Shown: positions 29,368 through 41,088 of the stretch, one piece after another
Layout: every line of letters begins with the position of its first letter
How positions within the stretch are numbered: the first letter of the stretch is position 1
The notes under the pieces: model-generated
Databases searched by the model: none
What the model saw: only the letters and a program-made list of their open reading frames with translations
What the model was told of the DNA's origin: nothing
Origin: Novymonas esmeraldas
Taxonomy: Eukaryota; Euglenozoa; Kinetoplastea; Trypanosomatida; Trypanosomatidae
Assembly: GCA_019188245.1 (NCBI GenBank)
Contig: JAECZO010000107.1
Location: 15,001 to 79,000 of the forward strand
Direction of reading: 5' to 3'
Length of the DNA stretch: 64,000 nt
Translations under genes and position numbers: made by a program

Positions 29368-32300
29368 CTACGAGCTCGCGTTCGTGTACAGGTCGTAGCG
29401 CGTCTTGTACTCGCCGCCAAGCGCCATCAGCTCCTCGTGGCTGCCCTGCTCGATGATGTGCCCCGCGTCCAGCAGGATGATCTGGTCGCAGTGGCGGATC
29501 GTCGTCAGCCGGTGCGCGATGCTCACCGTCGTGATGCCGTGCTTCGCCTGGTACGCGTCGATGCCCTCCTGCACGCGCGCCTCCGTCACGTTGTCCAGCG
29601 CGCTCGTCGCCTCGTCCAGCAGCAGCAGCTTCGGCCGCCGCAGCAGCCCGCGCGCGATGGCCACGCGCTGCTTCTGCCCGCCCGACAGCGCGCGGCCCTT
29701 GTACCCCACGTCCGTGTCGTACCCCTCCGGCCACTTCATCACCTCCGCGTGGATGTGCGCAAGCCGCGCCGCCTCCTCCACCTCCTCGTCCGTCGCGTCC
29801 GCGCGCGCGTAGCGGATGTTCTCGCGCACCGTCCCGCTGAACAGGTTCGGCTCCTGCAGCACGATGCTGATGTGGCGCCGCCACGCAGCGATGTCCAGCG
29901 ACGACAGGTCCTTCCCGTTCACAGAGATCAGCCCCGAGCGCCGCTCGTAGAAGCGCGCAAGCATCTGGATGATCGTCGACTTGCCGCACCCCGTCTGCCC
30001 CATCAGCCCGTTCGCCGTCCCGTCGCCGAAGCGCAGGTCCACCGACGCAAGCACCACCTGCTTCGGCCGCGCGGGGTAGATGAACTGCACCTTGCGGAAG
30101 TCGATCGCGCAGCCCTCGCCGAGGTCCGCGTCGCCGCCAGCGGCCACGTCCACGTCCGGCACCCGGTCGATCACGCTGAACACGCGCACAGTCGACTTCT
30201 CCGCGTCCGCCAGCTTCGTCGCGAACGCACCCGCCTCGCCGGCTGTCTGAGCTCCCATGATCACGGACATGCTCGCGATGAGCACATCCTTGAAGTCCGC
30301 CTCGCCCTTGTCGATCAACGTGCCGCCGTACCAGAAGCACAGGGCGAACACACCGTAGAACACGAACTGCGTGATGCCGTAGATGAAGCCGGCGATGACG
30401 CCTCTCTTCACCTTCCGCGGCGTCTCTTCACGCAGGACAGCTTTGAACGCCTCGACACGGTCGCTCTTCATGTTGAACGACGCCACCGTGCGCACGTTCG
30501 ACAGCGCCTCCGTCACGATCGTGTCATCGCTGTCGCCGTCCTTACTCTTCGTGTACCCGTTCATCATGTAGCGCTCTGCTGCCGTGAAGCCTAGAATGAG
30601 AGGCATGCAGGCAAGTGCCACCAACGCGAGCTTCCACTGGTAGACCAAGCCAACGACAAGCCCAGCACCGATCGTGCAGATCGTCTGCACCTTCAGCCCT
30701 AGCGACGGCCCCCACAGCTGGTGCACTGCCTCACAGTCGCCAGACAGCATCCCGGCAAGGGTCCCGGCGTCGCGGCCGGGGATGTCGAAGAAGCTCATGT
30801 CCTGCCGCATGATCTGCCGGAACAGCAGCACGCGGATCTTCGTCGTCATGTGCTCACCCGCGTAGCCGTAGAAACCCTGCAGCACCCAGCCAACAAAGTT
30901 GCCGGCCGCAAACACGAGAAAAAGTGAGGCGTACAGGCTAGTGCCGCTTCGCAGGTGCTCCACGTTCTTGTCCGTACTGAACTGGCCCAGCACACGCAGC
31001 ATGTAGCCCAGTAGAATCGAGTTGGTGGGACGACACGCACCGGTCAGCGCGGATCCGAGGATGCCTAATACAATCGCCCAGGTCTTGTCTTTGTTCATCC
31101 TCATGAGCCGCATGAAGCCCACCTTCACGCGCTTCACCTCCCACTTCGCCAGCTCCTCGATCGGCACCTTCTGGCGCTCCGTGCGCGGCGCCTCCTCGTC
31201 CAGCCGCGCAAGCTCCGCCTCGTCCAGGATCACGTTCAGGTGGTCCTTCGCGCGCGCGCCGTCGTGGCTCTTCGCGCCGCCTTTCGCGCCGGCGGCCTCC
31301 ACGCCCTGGATCTTCGCCATCGCCGCGAACTCGCCGCCAAGCGCCATCAGCTCGTCGAACGTCCCGCTCTCCGTGATCGTGCTCCCCGCCGCGCCGTCGT
31401 ACTTCACGTAGTAGATGCAGTCCACGTCGCGGATCGTCGCCAGCCGGTGCGCAATCACGATCACAGTCATCCCGCCCTTCCGCATCAGCTGGTCCAGCGC
31501 ACCCTGCACCTCCATCTCGGACTTCCGGTCCAGCGCGCTCGTCGCCTCGTCCAGCAGCAGGATCGGCGGCCGCTTCACCAGCGCGCGCGCAATCGCGATG
31601 CGCTGCTTCTGCCCGCCGGACAGCTGCGACCCCACCGCACCCACCGGCGTGTTGTACTGGTCCGGCAGCGCCATGATCGTGTCGTGGATGTTCGCCTGCC
31701 GGCACGCCTCCACCACCTCCTCCTCCGTCGCGTCCGACTTCCCCACGCGCACGTTCTCCATCATCGTCCCGGCGAACAGGTTCGGCTCCTGCGACACGAT
31801 CCCGATCTGGTCGCGCCAGTCGCGCAGCCGCAGCTCGCGCATGTCCACGCCGTCGCACAGCACGGCGCCGCCAACGGGGTCGTAGAAGCGCTGCAGCAGC
31901 CCGATCATCGACGACTTGCCGCACCCGGACGCGCCGGAGAACGCCACCTTCTGCCCGCGCTTGATCGTCAGGTTCAGGTCGCGGAACAGCAGCATGTCCG
32001 GCCGCGTCGGGTACGCGAACTTCACGTTGCGGAACTCCACGCTCTCGCTGAAGCCCGCCACAGGCACGCCGTCCGCGTCGATGTCCACCGGCGGCACGCG
32101 GTCGATCGCCTTGAAGATCTCGTACGCGGACGCGCGGGCCTCTGTGAAGGCGGTGGCGCTTGGAACAAGGAAGCCCAGGCTCAGGCTGCCGATCAGCACG
32201 GCAAGGAAGGTGGAGATGATGTCGCTCATCTCTCGGCGGCCCCACTGCACCAGGTAGGAGCCGAAGAAGAAGGCGATCGTGTAGCTGACGTAGATGAGAC

Positions 32301-33381
32301 CAGTAATGACTGCGGCCGAGAGGTTGGCGGCGAACTCCTTGCGGATGCCCTTCTTCTGCGCCTGCAGCACCGCCGCGTGGAAGCGGTTTATCTCGTACTC
32401 CTCCCGCCCGAACGTCTGCACAGTGCGGATGTTCTCCATCACCTCCGTTGCAAGCGACCCGGCCTTCGCAAAGTGCTTGCGCGTCTTCTCTGTCATCTTG
32501 GAGACGATGCTGCCGATAATGGCAGCCATGACGATGATGAACGGCATCATGCCGAGCATCACGAGCGTCAGCTCCCAGCAGAACACAAACCCGAAGATGT
32601 AGCCGATGACGCCCATGGCACCATTCATGATGCCCTGCGAGAGCTTGTCGTTGATGCCGTTCTGAATCACGCGTGTGTCGCCCGTCATGCGTGCCGTCAG
32701 CTCACCCGGGCTGTGCTCGTCGTGCCAGCCGATGTCCTGCCGCAGCACAGCCTGGAAGAAGCGCACGCGGATGCGCGCCACCTGCCGACTCGCGGCGATG
32801 TTCCAGCACAGCACATGACCGCCGCACACCACAAACATGCCGACGCCAACGTACACCATGATGAGGGCCGTCTTCGAGGTGGCCGTCGCCGCCATACCAG
32901 GCGTCGACATGAGATCTGTGGCGATGCGGCCGAACACGAAGGAGAACACCGGCATGCCGGCACCGCACAGTACAGCGCAGACGGTGCCGACGATCATGAG
33001 CACGCGGTCCAGCGGGTCGGCGTAGCGGAAGACTGCGAGCGCGCCGACGCTCTCGCGCACAACAGTTCCCTTTACCTCCTCTTCGGCGCTGAAGGCGGGA
33101 CGGCGGTCCTTGGTGTCGTGCCCACTCTCGCTGTCGTTGGTGTCTTTCAGCGCGGCGGTTGCGGTGGCCACACAGGGTAGATCGCCTGACTTGAGAGGTC
33201 TCGAGGAGCGGCTGCTGTGGGCGTCACCGTGGTCACCGCGCTCTCGTTCTGCCAAGTGGCACGTATCCACAAACGCATCAACGTCGTCGAATGTGTGGGC
33301 AGAGAATGGTTCATGGCTATCCTCGCTGTTCAAAGCAGAGCCGCGCTGCCCGCGCCGGTCCGCGTCACGTGCCGTCGGCAT
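29368..33381 (-). CDS. MDR1: ABC transporter, P-glycoprotein/MDR1 type (1337 aa)
   Basis: A full-length ABCB exporter with two halves. The N-terminal 115 residues are polar. Membrane domain 1 (about 125-415) is followed by NBD1, with Walker A GASGCGKS at 483-490, signature LSGGQ at 587-591 and Walker B ILLLDE at 607-612. Membrane domain 2 (about 765-1050) is followed by NBD2, with Walker A GQTGCGKS at 1128-1135, LSGGQ at 1232-1236 and Walker B LLLLDE at 1252-1257. All catalytic motifs are intact. The family exports hydrophobic drugs such as vinblastine and is amplified in multidrug-resistant Leishmania. The ATG at 33381 is the first true ATG of the frame; the 15 codons upstream begin with GTG. 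Length agrees with Leishmania MDR1 (about 1340 residues). Confidence 0.96.
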   Translation of the reverse strand: MPTARDADRRGQRGSALNSEDSHEPFSAHTFDDVDAFVDTCHLAERERGDHGDAHSSRSSRPLKSGDLPCVATATAALKDTNDSESGHDTKDRRPAFSAEEEVKGTVVRESVGALAVFRYADPLDRVLMIVGTVCAVLCGAGMPVFSFVFGRIATDLMSTPGMAATATSKTALIMVYVGVGMFVVCGGHVLCWNIAASRQVARIRVRFFQAVLRQDIGWHDEHSPGELTARMTGDTRVIQNGINDKLSQGIMNGAMGVIGYIFGFVFCWELTLVMLGMMPFIIVMAAIIGSIVSKMTEKTRKHFAKAGSLATEVMENIRTVQTFGREEYEINRFHAAVLQAQKKGIRKEFAANLSAAVITGLIYVSYTIAFFFGSYLVQWGRREMSDIISTFLAVLIGSLSLGFLVPSATAFTEARASAYEIFKAIDRVPPVDIDADGVPVAGFSESVEFRNVKFAYPTRPDMLLFRDLNLTIKRGQKVAFSGASGCGKSSMIGLLQRFYDPVGGAVLCDGVDMRELRLRDWRDQIGIVSQEPNLFAGTMMENVRVGKSDATEEEVVEACRQANIHDTIMALPDQYNTPVGAVGSQLSGGQKQRIAIARALVKRPPILLLDEATSALDRKSEMEVQGALDQLMRKGGMTVIVIAHRLATIRDVDCIYYVKYDGAAGSTITESGTFDELMALGGEFAAMAKIQGVEAAGAKGGAKSHDGARAKDHLNVILDEAELARLDEEAPRTERQKVPIEELAKWEVKRVKVGFMRLMRMNKDKTWAIVLGILGSALTGACRPTNSILLGYMLRVLGQFSTDKNVEHLRSGTSLYASLFLVFAAGNFVGWVLQGFYGYAGEHMTTKIRVLLFRQIMRQDMSFFDIPGRDAGTLAGMLSGDCEAVHQLWGPSLGLKVQTICTIGAGLVVGLVYQWKLALVALACMPLILGFTAAERYMMNGYTKSKDGDSDDTIVTEALSNVRTVASFNMKSDRVEAFKAVLREETPRKVKRGVIAGFIYGITQFVFYGVFALCFWYGGTLIDKGEADFKDVLIASMSVIMGAQTAGEAGAFATKLADAEKSTVRVFSVIDRVPDVDVAAGGDADLGEGCAIDFRKVQFIYPARPKQVVLASVDLRFGDGTANGLMGQTGCGKSTIIQMLARFYERRSGLISVNGKDLSSLDIAAWRRHISIVLQEPNLFSGTVRENIRYARADATDEEVEEAARLAHIHAEVMKWPEGYDTDVGYKGRALSGGQKQRVAIARGLLRRPKLLLLDEATSALDNVTEARVQEGIDAYQAKHGITTVSIAHRLTTIRHCDQIILLDAGHIIEQGSHEELMALGGEYKTRYDLYTNASS

Positions 33382-33999
33382 TCTGAGTGAAGTGGAGGTG
33401 ATGAGAGCAACGGTACCGGCGCTCACGTCGCTCGCTGAGCGGATGCAGCGTGCTTCTGCTTTTACCTTTTTTTTTTTGTTGTTGTTGCTACTCTCTTAGA
33501 AAGCACGCGCCGGAGTCTGACGCCTACCCAGAGCCCTTTCAACGCGGAGAGACGATGAGATGGGCGCAGAGTACAGAGTCCGAGACACAGCGCTGCCGGT
33601 GGTGGTGGTCGTCGGCGATGAGGCACACTTGTGGACGGCGTTCTCCCGTCACCGCAACACAAACGTGCACCTCAAAAAGTGCGAATCACCTCCAACCGTC
33701 ACGAAACGGGGACAAAAAAAAAATGGAGAAAAACAAACAAAAAAAGAAGAGGTAAGTGACCAGCAAAAAAAGAAAAAAAAAAGAGGGGGAGCACTCGAGT
33801 GCGGCGGCGTACTCGTGGAGACACGGCGGGACTGCGTCGTTGCAGATGCGATGGAGACGGTGCTGCCGGTGGGCTGAACAAGAACAAAAAAAAAAAAGAA
33901 GAGAAAAGAAGTGCGACGTAATCGAGCCGACTACACAACTAAAGGCTTCACAAAAACGACGCGGCGTCCACACTGAAACAGAAAGTTAGAAAGAAGCAA

Positions 34000-34023
34000 T
34001 CAACAACAACAACAACAACAACA
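34000..34023. repeat. (CAA)n run followed by CAATTG units
   Basis: Eight CAA units followed by a short GCAATT tandem to about 34040, in the spacer before the ABC transporter. Confidence 0.8.
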
Positions 34024-36208
34024 GCAATTGCAATTGCAATGCGGTATGCACAAGCACAAACGCACACGTGAGGGTCACAGATGAAAAGAAAGTTGCTCTT
34101 CTGTCGTGGGAGGCCAACTAAGAGTGCAGGTTCAGCACCGATAGCAACAACGCACCGAGAGTCAACGGCAGTGCCGGATGATACTAAAAAGAAAAGGGGG
34201 AAAACAACGTGTCAAAAAGAAGATACACTCAACTACAGGACTAGTCGCGCGTACCTTCAGGAGAAGAGCCGCGGGAGAGGGCACCTACTTGCGCTGGACA
34301 GTTCTTGTAGCGAGACGTTGAAGGACTCGGAGAAACTGGGAGAGGACACAAAAAAAAAAAGGAAAAAAAAGAGGGAAAAGAGCCACCTTCACCGATACAG
34401 AGTAGAATTCGTAGATGCAGCGGTGCGTCTGCTTCTGTGTGTGCTTCTGTGTGTGTGTGTGTGTGTGTGTGTAGGGAGGGGGGGGTTCCCGTGTCAGTGG
34501 TCGAGCACCGTTGCGACACCAGAGCAGGTTTGCCTTTTAGCGCAGAAGCAATGAGGTCAGAGGAGACACGTTGTAGCGGTGTGACGAAGGGGAAAAGTGC
34601 TTCAGTTCTGGAGCGTACGAGTCTGTCCAACCAAAGAAGTAAACAAAAAAAAAAAATGAGAGGGCAGAGGAGACGATGGCACGCAAACGAAAAAAAAAAA
34701 AGCAACGAGGAGAGCACAAGCGAAGGAAAAAAAAAAAAAGAAACGAAGAGGTACAGAAAAGGAGAGTCTCGAAGGTGAGAGATCAAGCGGGGAAAAAGCG
34801 CAGCGACCACGCGTACAGAGGAGAAAAAAAAAAAAAAAAAGATACAACGGAAGGCGACGCAGATGAAGAGCGAAGAAGACAAGCAAGACACCCTGACCTG
34901 TTGTGTCGGTCAAGTGTGTCTGTGTCGATACGTGTGTATGGGTGGATGGGTGGGTGTGTGTGTCTGTGTGTGTCTGTGTGTGTGACTGTCCGGGAAAGCG
35001 AAGAGGGCCGCTGGTTTTCTTTTTTTTTTTTACGTGTGGACAGCGTTACACCAAACCGGATTGGTAAAAGAAGAGTGAAGGCAAAAAAAAAAAAAAAAGG
35101 TGCTGCAGACAGCTAGACGAGGCGCGAGACAAGCAGAAGCATCAACGCTAATAGGAAAGCGACCACACACACGGAGGCACACGCCAATCCAAGAACAAAG
35201 CAAAACAAAAAAAAAGTAGTGAACTAAGGGGGAAAAAAAAAGATGTGTGGGCGGCAGAGACAAAGACGACAACAGGTGAGACCTGCTCGTGTCGAGAAGA
35301 GAGGGATAAATCCTGAAAACGGCTTCTGTCAGCTGGTGTTCAGTTTTCTTTTCTTGTCCCTCGTTAAAATCTGCCTTTCTTCCTTTTTGTGTGTGTGTGT
35401 GTGTGTCTGTGTGTGTACACGTATTCGTGACACAAGCTGCACCAGAAAAAAAAAAAAAATGAGGGAGGATATGCAGGAGCCACCTTTTCACTTGTATGCG
35501 CTACTTCTCCACTAGAATGGGCTCAAAGGGTGGATGGAGAAGGAAAGCTAAAACGCAAGTGTCTCTGAGTGTGAATGCGTGTGTGTGTGTGTGTGTGTGT
35601 GAATGGTGGAGGACGGGCACGCGAAGAGTGGCTTGCAAGTGTGCACGCGAGGATGTGGTGGTGGACGGTAGTCCTCCCAGGCACGAAGGAGGAGGAAGTC
35701 GAGTGGATGCAACCAGTGCAACGCCACCGCCGCCCGCCCCAAGAAAAAAAAAAAAACACCGAGAGCACCGTGGATGAGAAGAGAGAGTAGTCTTGAAGAA
35801 GAGAAACATGGATTGTGGTGCACACCGGAGCAGACGCACGCACGCACGCATGCGATGGACGAGCCCGCGTTTGGAAAAGCGCGAGACTAGACAGAGTTTC
35901 GCGCCATCAACAGGCACCGGACCTCTGACGGCATAGGACGCGCATCCGTTGAGGAAAGGCGACGAGGCAGGAGTTCATGGACGCACCACCGCGGACCGCC
36001 CAGTGTCGGCCCACTTCCGCCTAGCCCTTCCTTTTTTTTCTTTGTGTGTGTGTGTGTGTTTTTTTTTTCTACTTTGAGTTCCGGCGAGGTACAGACGCCT
36101 TTTCGTGGTGTGCTTGTGTATGGAGCGAGAGGGGGGGGTGATGACACATGTTGAGGGCCCCTGCGGGTCATCACCGGTCGCCAACCTCTTCCTCCTCCAT
36201 CTCACCCA

Positions 36209-36215
<7 letters not shown>

Positions 36216-36249
<34 letters not shown>
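36216..36249. repeat. (CA)17 microsatellite
   Basis: A 34-base uninterrupted CA tract in the spacer between amastin 1 and the ABC transporter, with an imperfect extension leftward to about 36206. Confidence 0.9.
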
Positions 36250-36251
<2 letters not shown>

Positions 36252-37878
36252 TGCACCCACTAAATCGCTGATGGGGAAGTTGCGGCTGACACGCGGTGCG
36301 ACGCGGTGGAAGGAGACGGAGAGGAAACGAGAAGAGCGAGTTTGAGCGCAGGAACGACAAAGAGGAATAAAGTGAGGAGGTGGAGGAGGAGGGGGTAAAT
36401 TGATGGGAAGGTGGCAACCGAAGAGAGAGAGAGACGCAAACGGGAAGCTACGAAACGAAGGCAAAACGTTCCGAGAGAGAGAGAGGAACACACAAAAGAA
36501 AAAAAAAAAACCGATGAGCCACTCCGCAGAGGAGCGGATGCACGTCAAAAAGCAAACTGATCAACGTGGTGGAAAGGAGCGCCGCTACGCGGAGGGAACA
36601 GACAGATACACAGAGAGAAATGTGTAGTACACGGTACCGCCTCTCTCGGGTGTTGGCACGCTCGTCCACCGCTCCTTCCCTTGGCTCACCACGCATCCAG
36701 CCTGCACAACCTCTCTCTCTCCTCTCTCTCTCTGCTCGGACGCTCAACTGACGCACGCCGCTCTAGTGGATCCGCACACACATAAGTGCGCCGGTGGGCC
36801 ATGAAAGTGGTGGAGTGCGTCATCACCTCGGCGAGTGGCCTCGGCTACACATACAAGGGAAAAAAAAGAAGAAGAAACGAGCCATCGGTCGTGTTGTCCA
36901 CACGTGAGTGTGCCGTGCAGATGATGCGAGAGAGAGACAGAGACAGAGACAGAGAGGAGGACGAGTATTCGCAGAGCTCTCGAGAAAAATGTGGACACGC
37001 ACACACAGAAAAAAAAAGGGAGAAAAAAAAACAGCGCATTACACGTCCAAACGACGAGCAGCTCAACAGGACAAAAAAAAAAAAAAAAGAGAGAGAGAAA
37101 CGAACATCAAGCTTGGCGAGGCGTGGGTAAGAAAGAGGGAGGGGGGTGGCAGGGGTGCACCAACGAAGATGAACAACGCGGAGATGGCGAAGGGGGCCTT
37201 CACTCCTCTCGGAGATCAGACTCGAACAACACCACAGATGCCTCTGCCGTGTACAGGCATCAACCACGGTCTACCAGCAGCTTCAAGCATACAGCGTCGC
37301 AGCTTGCCTCAAAACCCAAAAAAAAAAAAAAACAGAGTCAGCGAAGAAGAAAAAGAAAAAGAAAAAAGAGAAAAAAAAAAGGTGGAACAACGAGAGCCGC
37401 AGGTGAAGCGGCTCACCGACCGACGCGTGACGGAGGCGGAAGACAAGATGCCCAGACCTTCCGGAGGAGGGCAGCAGAGGCGCAGAGCAAGGTGGTCCCG
37501 AGAAGCGAACCAACCATGTAAACCCAATGCTTGCTTGCCAGCAACATCAAACACTCGTTGCACCGTCGCTCGACAACGCCGTCTTCCCCTTTCTCTCCCC
37601 ACATATTTTACCCACCCAACATCAAGAGCACACATACACACACACACGCAAATGCACCGGATGCCACGCATCCACACGCAGATCCAAACCCTTCACAGTA
37701 GTGGCATGACCTCCACATCCGCCACTAGACCGGAGCTGAGTTACTCTTCCTTTCTCCTCCTCGCCAGCGTGTCTTGCGCCCCTGCACCTTGTTCCGTGTG
37801 TGTGTGTGTGGGGGGGGGGGGGACGAGGGGAGGACTGGGAAATGGGTGAGGAGCGCCGTTCGTGGTGCTGTCGGGCAA

Positions 37879-38460
37879 CTAGCACGGGATGAGGATGATG
37901 AAGATGTTGACGAAGCTGACGGCCCACGCTATGATGAGGAGGATGAAGCCAGTGCCCAGTCGCATCCCTTGCGTGTAGGTGTTATCCACACCAGGGAAAT
38001 CGCGCATCTTCTCACACACGTTCACAGTCCCGCGCATGTAGGTGCCCTGGTCTCGTAGGTAGCAGTCCAGCATGCACCCCCAGCACACCGCGAGCGTCAC
38101 AACCGCGGCGACGTTCAGCGCAATGCAGAGGTACTTGATGCAGCAGCAGCAGCACGTCTCCAACGCGCTTGCCAGCATCGACACGGCGAGGACGATGGCT
38201 GATATGATGGCGCACACCTGCGCAGCCTTGAACCGACTCGTGCGGCCAGAGCATTCCGACCAGACGTCTTCCGGCTTGTACGAGTAGGAGAGCTGCATGC
38301 ACTTGTTACGGATGCCCCACATCGTGATGCAGTAGTTATTGCTGAGACGGTACGCATTCTCGTTCTTTGGCTGGTACATGCCAATGGGCGTGCCTACAGC
38401 GATGAGCACGACGGCCGCAAACTGGAGAAGGCCAAACAAAATACCGGCAATGCACCCCAT
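37879..38460 (-). CDS. Amastin-like surface protein 1 (193 aa)
   Basis: A four-pass membrane glycoprotein of the amastin family, which is abundant on intracellular amastigotes and proposed to act at the host membrane interface. Hydrophobic segments lie at about 4-25, 83-102, 110-131 and 168-191. The family signature is present as CITMWGIRNKC at 44-54, in the first extracellular loop, with an extra conserved Cys at 70. It has five consecutive Cys at 103-107 and ends FIILIPC. It is the most divergent of the three amastins here: GTPIG instead of GTPID after the first helix, Met in place of Leu in the signature, and Asn-Lys for the last two signature positions. It lies first upstream of the ABC transporter, 4.5 kb away. 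Confidence 0.93.
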   Translation of the reverse strand: MGCIAGILFGLLQFAAVVLIAVGTPIGMYQPKNENAYRLSNNYCITMWGIRNKCMQLSYSYKPEDVWSECSGRTSRFKAAQVCAIISAIVLAVSMLASALETCCCCCIKYLCIALNVAAVVTLAVCWGCMLDCYLRDQGTYMRGTVNVCEKMRDFPGVDNTYTQGMRLGTGFILLIIAWAVSFVNIFIILIPC

Positions 38461-41048
38461 TTTTGTATACCTGAGCCGCGCTGCGGGGTGTGTGTGTGTG
38501 TGTGTGTATTGACAGTGTGCTGTACAGATGCTGCACTGATTGCCGACACGTCAAACAAACACAAACAAGAAAGAAAAAAAAAAGAGACACTGAAAAGCAA
38601 AGGAACAGTGACACGAGTACAGACGAATGTCCAAAGAGAGAAGAAGAAGTGGGAGAAGAAGGAGAAGGAAGGGGCGGGGTAGTGGGTCGCTGCAAGACAC
38701 CGGCCCAACACCGACACGCAGCAACGGAGGCAGTGAACGCTGAGCCACGAGACGGACGATTGAAACGGAGTGAGGAGACGGTGTGAGATGACGCGCACAG
38801 CAACAGCAAACAGAGCACCAATGAAAGAGCCACTGCAGGCAGCTAAGGGGGGGGAGAGATAGGATTCTGTGTTGACACGCTGAAGAGTGACGCACACGGC
38901 TTGGTGAGTATGTCGGTATGCGTGTGTGTGTGTTTGTGGCAAAGATCAGCAGGCAGGGAAGGGACTTGAAGGCCGTAGTTCTGCGCACGTGGTGGGGCGT
39001 TTGCGGTTGTGGAGGGAGACCCATAATCAAGGCAGCGAGATAGAGAGAGAGAGAAAGAAAATGGAAGCAACAGGGGAGGGGGGACGTCGCACCGGCTGAC
39101 TGCTTCCGTGATGCGCAATTCGCAGCAGCGGTGGTAGTCGTCGTCACAGCAGTGCTCACACTTGCATGGACTCTCTCGCACGATGACATTCTGCGTCACT
39201 TCTGCACGCACACACGTGCACGCGTACACATAGGCACGCAGAGAAAGAAGGAGAGCACACTCTTTTTTTTTTCTCTCTTTTTCCTCCCCCGCACAGTGTT
39301 GCACGAGAGATGATCGCTGTGAAGTTTGGTTCGTCGTGCCGAGGTGCGGCAAGAGGACAAATAAAAACTCTACAAAGTGTGCTGGAGCCTCACATACACG
39401 AGTACACGCACATGCACCGGCGCGTAACGGTCACCATCGGCCTGCAAGCGCTAGCATTCACACGCGCGCGCACACACACACACATACACACAATCTCAAA
39501 ATCAGTATGAACACTCGACAGACACGCAGAGTCGGTCAGGGAGCCTACGTTTGTAAGTCGATCAGGGGTATGTGGAAGACACCTTCGTGACTCTGCGTGT
39601 ACCGGTCTGTGTGTGTACCATGTGTGCGTGTGTGTGTCTCTGTGTGCTTGTATGCGCTGGTCGCGTCACCAGATCAAAAGGCGTGAGTGTGTGCCATGTG
39701 CATGAAGCTCCGGTATCGATGTCTCAGGCATTGGGTTGGCTTCCACGAAAATGAGAGAGAGAGAGACAAAAGACAAACACTTTTAAAGAACAAAAAAAAG
39801 AGACAGTAAAACAAAAAAAAAAAAACGGAGGCGGCCGAAGAAAAAGGTGAAGAGCTGCGAGGTGAGAGAGGAGCCTCCGACCCCCCTCGTCCCGTCCCCA
39901 CGCCCTGTGTGTTTGCCAGTGCCAGTGGTGGCGCCCACACCCGTCCAGCTTTCCCTTCCTCCCGCCCACTTCCGCCGCTTCAACCCACCTGCGCCTTCTG
40001 TTCCACCGGATGTGAATGTCGAGGAGATGATAGGCAGCAGAAGGCGGGGGGGGAGAAGAAGGGAGAAGAGAGAGAGAGAGAGGGGGGGGGGGTCGGGGAT
40101 GCCACGATGCCACCGCCCCGTACCACAATCGGTGTACAAGGAGAGGGAAACACAACACACACACACACAAACAAACACACAAACACCGAAGTTTCTGAGA
40201 GATGAGGCCGATGCGAATCGCGTGAGCCTTCCCTCGCTTCCCCCCTCCCCGCCTCGTATGAATGGTGTGGGGAGGAAAGAAGAAGAAGAAGGAACAGAAA
40301 GAGGGTCACAGGCAACAAAATCAATCGTCGACGCCATCACACTCGCACGCCGTCTGCACATGCACACACACACACACACACACACATACACGAGAGGGCA
40401 CGTATGACGGCCAATACGCGCGGGCAGCCGCGTTCGCACAGCGAAAGAGAGAGACTGAATGGGTCAGTGAGGAGAAGATGAAGAAGCGTGAAGGCTCTCC
40501 CGCCTGGGCAGTGGGAGAAGGCGCGTGGCAGCGGTAGATGTACGGCGTGGTGCAAGAGCAAGAGCAAGAGGGAGAGAGAGGCGACGACGGCAGAGGGTAA
40601 AAAAAAAAAAAAAAAGTACAAGAAAAACAACGACTACGTGCAGCCGGCACAGGAGACAGACGGAGTGGTTAGCGTGGTGGCAAGCAAACGTAGACAGCGT
40701 CATCACAACAACAACAAAACCAGTCAGAAAGAGAGAGAGAGAGACAAGAGGCGAAGAGGAGGACGCGAAAGAAGTTGGGGGAGGAAGTGCTAGGCTGTCC
40801 ATGAGCGGGTACATATGTCCACATACACACACGCACGCTATTGTGATATCGGAATCTCTTCTTTTTTTTTTTCACCACATCCGCACGGTGGAGTCAAACC
40901 CAGCACTGCTTCTCTTCCTCGCTTCCTCCCTAATGCGGTCCGCCCCTCTTTCGTCCTCGTCCGCCTCCCGCCTTGACACCTTCTCGGGTCTCGAGTGTGG
41001 TGGAGGACAACGACGAGGACGACGGGGGAGAGAGATGAAGAGCGTCCA

Positions 41049-41050
<2 letters not shown>

Positions 41051-41084
<34 letters not shown>
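41051..41084. repeat. (CA)17 microsatellite
   Basis: A 34-base uninterrupted CA tract in the amastin 1-2 spacer. Confidence 0.9.

Positions 41085-41088
<4 letters not shown>

Larger units (their letters stand above)
33382..37878. other. Long spacer (4.5 kb) between amastin 1 and the ABC transporter, no gene seen
   Basis: Unusually A-rich on the plus strand (T-rich in mRNA sense) with more than a dozen poly(A) runs of 10-17 bases (for example near 33885, 34350, 34725, 34825, 35085, 35448, 37075, 37320). It also has a (CAA)n run at 34000-34023, (TG)n at 34447-34472, near 35390 and near 35580-35601, and (CA)n at 36216-36249. No frame on either strand looks coding. Most of it is likely the long 3' UTR of amastin 1; long regulatory 3' UTRs are characteristic of amastin mRNAs. 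Confidence 0.6.

Noticed and set aside
28549-30594. 681-codon open frame on the plus strand
   Set aside because: It overlaps the 3' third of the ABC transporter antisense; the frame is open because of GC-rich codon structure, and its translation is Arg/His/Val/Leu-rich with no domain.
31240-33180. 646-codon open frame on the plus strand
   Set aside because: Antisense shadow of the ABC transporter first half.
33381-33426. Upstream 15-codon extension of the ABC transporter
   Set aside because: The first codon is GTG and the extension adds no conserved sequence; the ATG at 33381 gives the family length.
36216-36249. Z-DNA or CRISPR-like regular array
   Set aside because: Plain dinucleotide microsatellite; no spacer/repeat alternation anywhere in the window.
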